Shown in pieces: positions 44,501 to 52,070 of a stretch of 64,000 bases of DNA (positions are counted from its first letter, which is position 1; each line of letters begins with the position of its first letter). The notes beneath the pieces are model-generated. The model did not search any database. It worked only from the letters and a program-made list of their open reading frames with translations, and was not told where the DNA came from. A program made the translations under genes and the position numbers. The stretch is from contig NZ_JACIJO010000006.1 in assembly GCF_014206875.1 (NCBI RefSeq), forward strand, positions 62,001 through 126,000, given 5' to 3'. Source of the stretch: Algoriphagus iocasae. Its GTDB lineage: Bacteria; Bacteroidota; Bacteroidia; Cytophagales; Cyclobacteriaceae.

Positions 44501-44986
44501 ATGAGTATCCTGTTGGATGGACAATATGGAGGGATTGTGTATTCTCAAACACACCATAAAATGTCTGAGCAAGGTAAATTGACTCATACCTTAAAAGGCC
44601 GTGAAGACGGATTTATTGTAGGCGAAGGCGTAGTTGATAATGGAGATGGGACTTTTTCTCCAAATACCACCGAGGTCAATTTAGCGAGCTATTATGCAGA
44701 TTATTACAGAAGGGCAAACGTAGAGTCCAATTCCTTTGATGCTTCTTTTGTGAAACTTCGTGAGGTCAGATTAGAGTATGCTGTTCCAGCAAGATTCTTA
44801 CAAAAGACAAGTATCAATCAAGCGTCGATTGCTTTCTACGGAAGGGACTTAGCTATGTGGACCAAGTTTCCAATGTTTGACCCGGAAACAGCTGCTTTGA
44901 ATGGAGGCACTCTTCTTCCAGGTGTGGAAATGGGGCAACTTCCGACTCCAAGAACCATGGGAGTGAATCTTACACTTAAGTTTTAA
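41501..44986 (+). CDS. SusC/RagA-type TonB-linked receptor with an N-terminal STN signalling domain
   Basis: A 1161-residue outer-membrane transporter. After a long signal region (ending near VFANV) come an STN domain (about 45-115, SLSASFKQIENQSDFSFSY), a carboxypeptidase-regulatory-like domain (about 128-208, with GTTRGTTTDLDGKF), a SusC plug (about 215-350, VVTALGIKREEKALGYA and LKGASATALYGSRAANGA) and a barrel ending VNLTLKF. The STN domain connects it to the FecR/ECF pair just upstream, and SusD begins 11 bases downstream. With a phosphoesterase as the fourth gene, the imported ligand may be a phosphorylated or phosphate-rich organic molecule. That is an inference. Confidence 0.96.
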   Translation: MKKKLPPALKSLVMRLFTACLLSCWIHSMVFANVLTAQKLEETQITLSSVEMSLSASFKQIENQSDFSFSYESGLDLSSKVTFASRKANLQRVLELISAQSSLKFKQINNTIAVSSQKKTPLNKVEIERVRVTGVVQDAETGETLPGVNIIIKGTTRGTTTDLDGKFGLTVDSGEALVFSYVGYDRQEVLIENQTELTIGLQLDSEALGEVVVTALGIKREEKALGYATQKVDSEELLDARSNSWSDALRGKVAGLNVLSAGSGPMNSSQISLRGDNSLNPNGNFALIVVDGVPMNSGLTSSGVSNAYGAGSGNDVPVDFGNGIADLNPDDIENITVLKGASATALYGSRAANGALIVTTKSGSKKNKGLGVTINSNISFQNVLRWPDRQYEYGQGTGRAFNSDGELYYSYGASEDGASTGGTSSAFGPKFDGQSYFQYDPTLEGQSAERQLWRPYEDNVTGFWRTGFNMINSVSLDGNNDSGSLRASITQTKNEWIMPNTGFDRLVAALSASQQISKKLRLNAKVNYTNKNSDNLPATGYNNQSIAYFMIFQNPSIDLEWYRPIWKQGQENVDQVHPFSSFIDNPYLIAYEMTNSVNNNSVFGNLSANYTFNDHFELMLRSGLAMSQEERAQQRPYSTANFQRGYYKEQNVTNYEQNSDFLLTYKGNLAEKISLRASVGGNHMSRKYRMMSAYVDGLVIPGVYKLANGVNNPVLATNDANRVINSLYGLMTLDFDEKIFVDITGRNDWSSTLPTQNNSFFYPSISTSFVLSDIFVLPSQISFAKLRVSGAQVGNDTEPYRTSKYYGQSEFPGSASVPSTLYNVDFKPEITSSFETGIELIFFQRRLGLDLNLYVTETKNQILEVPVDITTGFSRAILNAGKVRNQGIELVLNGSPIKNDKFQWNSFVTWAKNKNEVLSLPDEVDGSQVIGTGGNASIIAKVGGTTGDIYGFGFVRSPEGEIVYGANGLPARPSEIQYIGNAYAKWKGGFRNEFIYKNLRMSILLDGQYGGIVYSQTHHKMSEQGKLTHTLKGREDGFIVGEGVVDNGDGTFSPNTTEVNLASYYADYYRRANVESNSFDASFVKLREVRLEYAVPARFLQKTSINQASIAFYGRDLAMWTKFPMFDPETAALNGGTLLPGVEMGQLPTPRTMGVNLTLKF

Positions 44987-44997
44987 TCAGAAATCAA

Positions 44998-46434
44998 ATG
45001 AAAAAATATATCTCATCTTTATTGATCGGATCTTTGGCTTGGGCTTCGATTTCCTGTACCCAGGATTTTGAAGAGATCAACACAGATCCAAACAGGATTG
45101 ACCAGATCAGTCCAGGAACTTTATTGAATCCAACGATTTATGGCATTGCAAGCTTTAATACTGACAGAGCTGATGCTTTTACTTTTCAGATCATGCAGGT
45201 GGCATTGCCATTTCCAAGTGTTTCCGGAGGTATTCACCGTTATGATATTACCGAGTCGGCTGGCAATTCTACCTGGAATACTTACTACAGATGGTTGGTA
45301 AATATCAAAGAAATGGAAGCATCAGCCATCGCCAATGTAGACGTGAATTACGAAGCGATTGCTTTGACTTTGAGAGCCTTGGCCTTGAGTCAATTGACAG
45401 ATAGTTTTGGGGATATTCCTATGGATGAGGCAAGTAGAGGAGAAGATGGAATTTTCCAGCCTTCTTTCAATACTCAGGAAGAGGTTTATGCCCAGATTTT
45501 TGAAGATCTGGAGCGGGCTAATTCCTTGTATGATGATAGCCAGGCAATGGTATTTGGAGATGATATTCTATTTCATAATGATGTGAAAAAGTGGAGGAAA
45601 TTCACCAATTCACTCCATATGAGATTGCTTTTAAGGGTTTCTAATCGTACGGAGGTTAATGCTTTTGGTAAACTGGCAAGTATGGTGAATAACCCTGAAA
45701 ACTACCCGGTTTTTGAAAACACTGCCGAATCGGGCATCTTGCAAATTACAGGGGTAACTCCAAATTTATCTCCTTGGGGCAGAGCGATAGATTTTACTAC
45801 TTTTCGTTCTATTTCTGAGTTTTTTGCAGACCAATTAAATGCGCTGGAGGATCCTAGAAGATCAAAATTTATGACTCAAGCCAGAGATTTGGATGGTACC
45901 ACTACGATTGGATATAAGGGGATTCCAAGCGGTTTTGATGGAAATGAAAGCCAGTTTCAGTTTTTGCCAAGTAATCATAATATTGCCTTGGTGCAAGCAC
46001 CGATGATTTCTTTGATTTTAACGTATGCCGAAGTAGAATTTATCAAAGCTGAATTGGCACAAAGAGGAGTGATTTCTTCTGATGCAAAGGAACATTATGA
46101 AAAAGGTGTCAAGTCTGCCATGGAGCAATGGGGAGTGGAATTGACCGAGGGATATTTCGCCAATCCTGCAGCTGCATATGACGGTACTTTGGAAAGAATT
46201 ATGCTTCAAAAATATGTAGCGCTTTATTTCAATGATACCCAACAGTGGTTTGAATACAGAAGGACTGGCCTTCCTGTTCTCCCTAAAAATGATGGGATGC
46301 TAAATGATCAAATAATGCCGGTAAGATTCAGATATCCGGTAAGTGTACAAATTAATAATCCTGATAACTATGCAGCTGCCGTAGCACGAATGGGAGCAGA
46401 TGATATCAATACAAAAGTATGGTGGGAAAAATGA
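44998..46434 (+). CDS. SusD/RagB family nutrient-binding lipoprotein
   Basis: A 478-residue surface lipoprotein (signal Cys20 in ASISC) of the SusD-like_2 type. It opens with TQDFEEINTDPN and has the TPR-like helical hairpins typical of the family (YEAIALTLRALALSQLTDSFGDIPMDEA, described as residues 113-140). It forms the lid of the SusC transporter. No substrate-specific motif is visible. The ATG of the next gene overlaps its TGA stop (ATGA), so the phosphoesterase is translationally coupled to it. Confidence 0.95.
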   Translation: MKKYISSLLIGSLAWASISCTQDFEEINTDPNRIDQISPGTLLNPTIYGIASFNTDRADAFTFQIMQVALPFPSVSGGIHRYDITESAGNSTWNTYYRWLVNIKEMEASAIANVDVNYEAIALTLRALALSQLTDSFGDIPMDEASRGEDGIFQPSFNTQEEVYAQIFEDLERANSLYDDSQAMVFGDDILFHNDVKKWRKFTNSLHMRLLLRVSNRTEVNAFGKLASMVNNPENYPVFENTAESGILQITGVTPNLSPWGRAIDFTTFRSISEFFADQLNALEDPRRSKFMTQARDLDGTTTIGYKGIPSGFDGNESQFQFLPSNHNIALVQAPMISLILTYAEVEFIKAELAQRGVISSDAKEHYEKGVKSAMEQWGVELTEGYFANPAAAYDGTLERIMLQKYVALYFNDTQQWFEYRRTGLPVLPKNDGMLNDQIMPVRFRYPVSVQINNPDNYAAAVARMGADDINTKVWWEK

Positions 46435-48005
46435 AAAGAATGATCCAGACAGGGTTTTTAGCAGCCCTTATTTTAACATGCTTGACTGCCCATGCACAAG
46501 ATTTGGTAAAGGGCTATGTGTTTCATGATGAAAATGGAAACGGGAAAAAGCAGCGTCGTGAAGCGGGACTTGCCTGTGTTAGCGTTTCCAATGGAATAGA
46601 AGTAGTACAAACTGATGAAAAGGGATATTTTGAAATTGGTTTAAAAGAAGGGCAACTTCTTTTTGTGATCAAGCCTAGTGGGTATTCTGCGCCTTTGGAT
46701 TCTTTAAACAAGCCTCAATTCTATTACACCCACAAACCTTCAGGATCTCCTCAACTTAAATATGCGGGTTCAAAGCCTACAGGAGAGTTGCCAAAAGAAA
46801 TCAATTTTGCTATGGTAAAAACAGATGAACCGGATGATTTTACAGCTTTGATTTTCGGTGATCCGCAACCTTATACTTTGGAAGAAGTGGACTTCTTTGA
46901 TCGAGGTATTGTCAGTGAGGTTGAGGGAATTCAAAATGTAGCTTTTGGACTTTCTCTAGGAGATCTCGTAGGGGATGATTTGAGTTTATTTGGCCCTTAT
47001 GCCAAAGCTGTATCGAAAGTTGGCTTGCCTTGGTATAATGTTATGGGAAATCATGATCAAAACTATGACGTGGATCAGGATGAGTTGGCTGACGAATCTT
47101 TTGAGGCTGTTTTTGGCCCAAGTACCTATTCCTACAATGTAGGGAAAGTTCACTTTATCGTGCTTGATGATATTTTATGGCCGGACCCGAGAGATAAAAA
47201 TGGGTATTGGGGAGGAATGCGCCCAGATCAACTTCAATTCGTGGAAAATGATCTTCAATTCGTTCCAAAGGATCATTTGATTGTAATCTCGATGCATATT
47301 CCATTGAAGGAACAAGGTGATTCATTTCGGGATGAGGACCGCCAAAAATTGTTTGATCTATTAAAGGATTATCCAAATACTTTGTCTCTTTCAGCACATA
47401 CCCATCTCCAAAAGCAGGATTTATTTTACAAAGAGGACGGTTGGAGGCAGGATAAACCCCATCATCACTACAATGTGGGAACCACTTCCGGGGACTGGTA
47501 TAAAGGGACTTTGGACGAAAAAGGTATTCCGGTTTCCACTATGCGGGATGGCACTCCAAAAGGATATGCTTTGATTCATTTCGAAGGAAATCAATATAAA
47601 ATCCGATATCAGGTTGCTGGCAAGTCCAGTGATTATCAAATGGAGATTTTTGCTCCAAGAGTCCTTGAAAAAGGGAAAAGAACCACTGCGGGAATTTATG
47701 TAAACTTTTTTATGGGTTCGCCGGAAGATGAAGTACTGATCAGCATTGATGGATCTGAGATGAAAGCCATGAACAGAGTGGAAGATTATGATCCACGGTA
47801 TTTGGTGGATTTGCTACAATGGGATGTGACTGAAGAGCTGCTAGATGGAAGAAGGCCTTCTAATCCTGCCCAAAGTATGCACTTATGGAGAGTAAACATT
47901 CCTTCTGGACTGGAAACTGGTGAGCATGTCATTCGGGTACAAGCAACTGACAGATTTGGACAAGTTCATTTTGGAGAGCAAAAATTTCGGATTGAAGAAA
48001 ATTGA
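46431..48005 (+). CDS. Secreted calcineurin-like metallophosphoesterase with N-terminal beta-sandwich and C-terminal MetallophosC-type domain
   Basis: A 524-residue protein: signal peptide (cleavage after AHAQ, residue 23), SdrD-B-like beta-sandwich (about 27-80, VFHDENGNGKKQRREAGLACV), catalytic domain (about 138-365) and a C-terminal beta domain. Dinuclear metal ligands are present: Asp144 (FGDPQPY), Asp178 (LGDLVGDD), Asn207-His208-Asp209 (GNHD), then His in SMHIPL and SAHTHLQ. The start overlaps the SusD stop as ATGA; an ATG 12 bases earlier would extend into susD. It is the terminal gene of the sigma/FecR/SusCD operon and probably dephosphorylates what SusCD captures. Confidence 0.9.
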   Translation: MKRMIQTGFLAALILTCLTAHAQDLVKGYVFHDENGNGKKQRREAGLACVSVSNGIEVVQTDEKGYFEIGLKEGQLLFVIKPSGYSAPLDSLNKPQFYYTHKPSGSPQLKYAGSKPTGELPKEINFAMVKTDEPDDFTALIFGDPQPYTLEEVDFFDRGIVSEVEGIQNVAFGLSLGDLVGDDLSLFGPYAKAVSKVGLPWYNVMGNHDQNYDVDQDELADESFEAVFGPSTYSYNVGKVHFIVLDDILWPDPRDKNGYWGGMRPDQLQFVENDLQFVPKDHLIVISMHIPLKEQGDSFRDEDRQKLFDLLKDYPNTLSLSAHTHLQKQDLFYKEDGWRQDKPHHHYNVGTTSGDWYKGTLDEKGIPVSTMRDGTPKGYALIHFEGNQYKIRYQVAGKSSDYQMEIFAPRVLEKGKRTTAGIYVNFFMGSPEDEVLISIDGSEMKAMNRVEDYDPRYLVDLLQWDVTEELLDGRRPSNPAQSMHLWRVNIPSGLETGEHVIRVQATDRFGQVHFGEQKFRIEEN

Positions 48006-48023
48006 GTGGTTTAATTAGTGGTT

Positions 48024-48055
48024 AAATGCCCCGTTCTCAGATCGGGGCATTTTTA
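48024..48055 (+). terminator. Intrinsic terminator after the SusCD/phosphoesterase operon
   Basis: A perfect 10-bp GC-rich stem (48024-48033 with 48043-48052) has a 9-base loop and T residues to 48054. It overlaps the 3' end of the convergent beta-lactamase gene. Confidence 0.85.
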
Positions 48056-48793
48056 TTTCTTCTCAAACATCTCCACCGTATAATCCAGCAACTCCGTTCC
48101 ACCGATTTTTCCATGTCCGGGAATTACAATCTGCGTATCTGGAAGTGCAGATTTTACCTTTCTGACAGTAGCGGACCATTCAGAAAGGTTGGCATCTTCG
48201 AGATTACCTTTTCCAGCTCCAAGAGCCTTGATCATGCAACCCCCAAAAATGACTTGGTCGGTAGTGACATATGAGATGAAATTGTCTTTTGTATGGCCTT
48301 CTCCAAAAAATTGATTGACGATTTTTATACTTCCAGCTTCTAGGTTTAATTTCTTTTTAAAGCTGATTTCAGGAACTGGGTATCCTGCTGACTTCGCTAA
48401 TTCAATGGTTTTGGCAGACGCATAAGAAGGAATTCCCTTAGCATGAAATTCATTCAATCCTCCCAAACAATCCCAATGAAAATGTGTGGCAACAACTCCT
48501 TTGACTTTTACTTGCTTTTCATTTTCCAACCAGTCGATCAATTCCAGACTGGCTTCCTCATTGGCAGGTGTATCGAAAACCAAAGCTTCGTCCTTGTTGA
48601 TTACGATCATTCCATTGCATGCCACTTTCCCAAAATCATCCGTGTTCAGGTAGCTGATGTGAAGAAAAGTATTGGGGCTTATTTGCTCGATTTGAAGGGT
48701 TTCTGATTGATAGGAACTGCTTTTTTGTTGTGCCTCTGCAATGAAAATAAAGCAGTTGATGAAAAAGAAAGTGAAAAGAGAGAATGTTTTCAT
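48053..48793 (-). CDS. Subclass B1 metallo-beta-lactamase
   Basis: A 246-residue periplasmic enzyme with a signal peptide (start MKTFSLFTFF at 48793; a longer frame to 48877 has no signal-like start). All six zinc ligands of subclass B1 are present: His104, His106 and Asp108 (THFHWDCLGG), His167 (GEGHTKDN), Cys186 (FGGCMIK) and His227 (IPGHGK). The substrate-carboxylate Lys189 follows three residues after the Cys, as in other B1 enzymes. Family knowledge predicts hydrolysis of penicillins, cephalosporins and carbapenems. It is a single chromosomal gene with no integron or insertion sequence nearby, so it looks resident. Activity level is unknown. Confidence 0.93.
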   Translation of the reverse strand: MKTFSLFTFFFINCFIFIAEAQQKSSSYQSETLQIEQISPNTFLHISYLNTDDFGKVACNGMIVINKDEALVFDTPANEEASLELIDWLENEKQVKVKGVVATHFHWDCLGGLNEFHAKGIPSYASAKTIELAKSAGYPVPEISFKKKLNLEAGSIKIVNQFFGEGHTKDNFISYVTTDQVIFGGCMIKALGAGKGNLEDANLSEWSATVRKVKSALPDTQIVIPGHGKIGGTELLDYTVEMFEKK

Positions 48794-48840
48794 GGGATTT
48801 TGAAGAGGTAATGAAACGAAAATTATGTGATTCTCCACCA

Positions 48841-48874
48841 AACAAAATCCCAGCCTATTTTTATAAGCTGGGAT
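48841..48874 (-). terminator. Intrinsic terminator of the PVC-type haem gene
   Basis: Read on the minus strand, the 8-bp stem (48867-48874 with 48847-48854) is followed by a T-rich tract complementary to 48841-48847. It lies 24 bases after the stop of the upstream gene. Confidence 0.65.
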
Positions 48875-48897
48875 CAAATTTTAGAGAAGAGAAAAAT

Positions 48898-51800
48898 TTA
48901 CTTTCTCAAAGTTTCCAAATAGCTCACTAAATCTACCAGTTCTGTTTCAGAAAGTGGAAATTTTGGCATCAGAGACTGATCCTGCTGGGTGACGCTTTCC
49001 ACATCTGCCAGTTTATAAATCTTCTGCTCACTACTTCCCACCAGTTTTACGATCAGGTCATTTTCTGTTTTTGAATTGACGATACAAGTGAATTCGGTTC
49101 CATCTTTCAGCTTGACTAATTGAGTCTCATACCCAAATCCCATTCCTTCAGAAGGGTTGATGATAGCATTGAATAGCCCTTCTTTGGATAGTTTGTCGCC
49201 GATTTCTGTGAGTCCAGGGCCAAAATCAATTCCTTCAGCTCCGATTTTGTGACATGCCAAACAGTAATTAGAAGCAATGGTTTTTCCGTTTTCTACATTT
49301 CCACTGGCAGCCAGCATTTTTGGTAAATCGTAATCACTTTTTGCTGCATCCCCAAAAAACTCATTTGCCTGAGCTCGAAGATTTCCATTCCAGGAAGAAA
49401 GCAATATCTTCTGAGCGATTGGAAGCACGTCAGCTGGGACTTTGTCTTCTTTCACCATTTCCCATAAATAAGGTTCAGAATTAAATCCTTTCGCAGCTTC
49501 CATTGCAGCAGTTCTAATGATCGTTGATTTTGATTCATCTGTATAATATCCTGCTAAAAGCTTTGCCATGCCTTCGTTATCGATGGATCCGAACTTCTCG
49601 ATTGCCATAATCATATGAGCTTCGTCTCCTTGATCAATCTCTTTTTTAATATCATCCATGCCGTATAGCGATGAATAAATATTGGCGGCCATTTGCGAAT
49701 GTTGGTTGTTTTCGGATTGATAAACCAATTCTTTCAATCTGTCTTTCTGGTCTTTGATTTCATATTTTCTGACGATATCGAGGAAGTCTCTATTATCAGC
49801 GATGCTTCCCGCGGTTGATTTTGCCAAAGCCAATAACTCTCTGTCTGGAGAAGCCGCATCGTAATTAATCTGTCTTAAAATGATCAATTGATCTTCCTCA
49901 GGAGCAGTTGCGAGGAGAGATTTCAGGATTTTCGTTTTGCTATTTGGCTCTTGAAAGTCCAGCGCTCTATAATACCTTTCATTGTTCCTTCCGGGTTGCG
50001 ATAGGATGATTTTGCCCAAAAGTTCTGGAGTTTCGGTACTTCTTGATCTCCAAATGATGTCAGTTGCTTCTTGGGTTTTCATCCAAGAATCTTGCTTGTC
50101 AGAGAGATAAGCACTTAAATATTCATCCCAGAAACCATCGGCAGCAATTCCCAAAGCCTCCAAAAACCATCGGTCGCCTGACTGATAGGTGTTCGCAAGC
50201 TTCAGCCAAACATCTTCATTATTTTGATACCTGATGGCCAGTGCCACTTCTCTTCGAACCTGAATATCCTCATCTCCAGCCATCTTTAACAAGAAATCAG
50301 GATCGTTTAGCTGATTAATTCTTGATGCTCTAACTGCGGCAACGCGAATCAATGGATCGGAATCTGTGGATGCCATTTGAATGTATTCGTTTCCATTAGG
50401 AAGCTTTGTTAACACCCAAAATGCTCTGGCTTTCATTCTGGAATCGGCAGATGCAAAAAGCTCTTCCAATGCTCCTTTGGCTTCGTCTCCTTTGTCCACC
50501 AATGCCATGAAGGCTTTGAAGTGAGTTGCTCTATTTGGATTCTGAAGTAATTTGATCAATGAAGGAACACTGGTGTAATCTGGCTTCTCGACTTTATAAT
50601 CCACACCTTTTGGTGCCAATCGATAGACACGACCTTTGTCTTGGTCTCCCATGGCATGTCCACCCACTCCTGGATCATACCAATCTGACACAAACAGTGA
50701 TCCATCTGGTGCAACAGTCACATCGGAAGGTCTAAACCAATTATCACGTGAATTTCCATCCATCAAGTTCTTGATTGTTGCAGAAAAACCTGCTCCATCT
50801 TGCGAAGGAATATAGGCTCTGACAATGTTTGGACCTGCATCTGAGTGGATCAATTGGTTTTGATATTCTTCAGGAAGTAATTTTCCTTCATAAACCAAAA
50901 TTCCTGTTGGAGATCCTGCGTAAGTTTGAAGCATATTCGGAACCACGCCCGGATCGTTAAGATGCCAATGTTGCTGGTAAACAGAATCCTCTAGATTGAT
51001 TCTTCTGGTTCTCCAATCGGCTCCTGTCATTTCATCTTTGAATCCATAATTGCCATAATCCATGACATAATTGATTCTGGTGCTTCGGTTGCCGTCGTCA
51101 TCATTATCTGATTGCCACATTCTGCCGTAGCTGTCAACTGCGACTTCGTAGTTATTCCGGAAGTTCCATGCCAACACTTCCACATCCGATCCATCAGGAT
51201 TCATTCTGAATACCATTCCTTCTCGATAAGGTTGGGTCTGGCTGTTAACGGGTCTTCCCAAAGGATCTAAAATCGGAGAACCATCGGCATGATGAATTCC
51301 TTTGCCTTCATTTCCATAGTTGAAATAGAGCTTTCCGTCAGGACCAAAAGTGAAGGAATGCATACCATGATCATGCTGCACGCCACCCACACCTTCGAAT
51401 AAAATTTCTTTTTTCTCAGGCACATCATCTCCATCAGCATCTGTGAAAACATAAACATAAGGGCTGACAGAAACATATACTTTATCTCCCAAAACAGCTA
51501 TTCCAAGCGCTGCATTGATCTCTTCTCCTTGGTAAAAAACTTTTGACTCGTCTGCAACCCCATCTCCATCGGTATCCGTCATGATTAAAATCCGATCGCC
51601 ATCAGATCTGGTGGGATTTCTTGGATTGAGATTGGATCGATAGTTATAAGCTTCAGTGATCCAAACCCGACCTTTGTCATCGATGTCCATATTTGTTGGA
51701 TTGATCATCATAGGTTCGGATGCAAAAAGTGTCAGGTCAAGCCGGTCATCAGCTACCACTATTCCATCTATAGCATGGTCTGCTGAGCGTTTTTCCTCAT

Positions 51801-51903
51801 CCGTTAATTGAGAATATTGTTCGTCAGTAAGTTTAGGTTTTTCCGGTGAACAGCTAAAAATTATGGCTAGTAAAGCCAACATAGAGAATGATATTTTTCT
51901 CAT
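48898..51903 (-). CDS. PVC-type haem-binding lipoprotein (propeller, HEAT repeats, cytochrome c domain)
   Basis: A 1001-residue lipoprotein (Cys18 in IIFSC). Residues about 45-430 form a glucose/sorbosone-dehydrogenase-like beta-propeller (GRVWITEAYNYR, FTFGPDGKLYFNYGN, PSDVTVAPDGSLFVSDWYDPG). Residues about 440-860 are HEAT-like helical repeats. The C-terminus is a cytochrome c domain with C881-LA-C884-H885 and a probable axial Met979 (SLMPKF). This is the membrane-bound-dehydrogenase architecture frequent in Planctomycetes and Cytophagales. The likely role is periplasmic oxidation of a sugar or related compound, but no substrate is established. A divergent paralogue is at 60040-62700. Confidence 0.9.
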   Translation of the reverse strand: MRKISFSMLALLAIIFSCSPEKPKLTDEQYSQLTDEEKRSADHAIDGIVVADDRLDLTLFASEPMMINPTNMDIDDKGRVWITEAYNYRSNLNPRNPTRSDGDRILIMTDTDGDGVADESKVFYQGEEINAALGIAVLGDKVYVSVSPYVYVFTDADGDDVPEKKEILFEGVGGVQHDHGMHSFTFGPDGKLYFNYGNEGKGIHHADGSPILDPLGRPVNSQTQPYREGMVFRMNPDGSDVEVLAWNFRNNYEVAVDSYGRMWQSDNDDDGNRSTRINYVMDYGNYGFKDEMTGADWRTRRINLEDSVYQQHWHLNDPGVVPNMLQTYAGSPTGILVYEGKLLPEEYQNQLIHSDAGPNIVRAYIPSQDGAGFSATIKNLMDGNSRDNWFRPSDVTVAPDGSLFVSDWYDPGVGGHAMGDQDKGRVYRLAPKGVDYKVEKPDYTSVPSLIKLLQNPNRATHFKAFMALVDKGDEAKGALEELFASADSRMKARAFWVLTKLPNGNEYIQMASTDSDPLIRVAAVRASRINQLNDPDFLLKMAGDEDIQVRREVALAIRYQNNEDVWLKLANTYQSGDRWFLEALGIAADGFWDEYLSAYLSDKQDSWMKTQEATDIIWRSRSTETPELLGKIILSQPGRNNERYYRALDFQEPNSKTKILKSLLATAPEEDQLIILRQINYDAASPDRELLALAKSTAGSIADNRDFLDIVRKYEIKDQKDRLKELVYQSENNQHSQMAANIYSSLYGMDDIKKEIDQGDEAHMIMAIEKFGSIDNEGMAKLLAGYYTDESKSTIIRTAAMEAAKGFNSEPYLWEMVKEDKVPADVLPIAQKILLSSWNGNLRAQANEFFGDAAKSDYDLPKMLAASGNVENGKTIASNYCLACHKIGAEGIDFGPGLTEIGDKLSKEGLFNAIINPSEGMGFGYETQLVKLKDGTEFTCIVNSKTENDLIVKLVGSSEQKIYKLADVESVTQQDQSLMPKFPLSETELVDLVSYLETLRK

Positions 51904-52070
51904 AGGTTTAAAGGGTTTTTTGAAACAGGATTCAAAATAGGAGTAATTAAAATTACGACCAAGGTATACCCATTGAATGTTAGTAATTTAAGTGAACCAT
52001 GGGTAATTATGTAATGAATTGAAAATAATTTGGTAACACTGGGGTGAAGGCAATTTCTGAATTTTACCTT

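Noticed and set aside
48794..48877. 28-residue N-terminal extension of the metallo-beta-lactamase
   Set aside because: The extension is not signal-like and would bury the evident signal peptide that begins at 48793.
52044..52070. GTG start nine codons upstream of the TPR-LuxR gene ATG
   Set aside because: The ATG at 52071 starts a normal signal/anchor sequence; the extension adds nothing recognisable.
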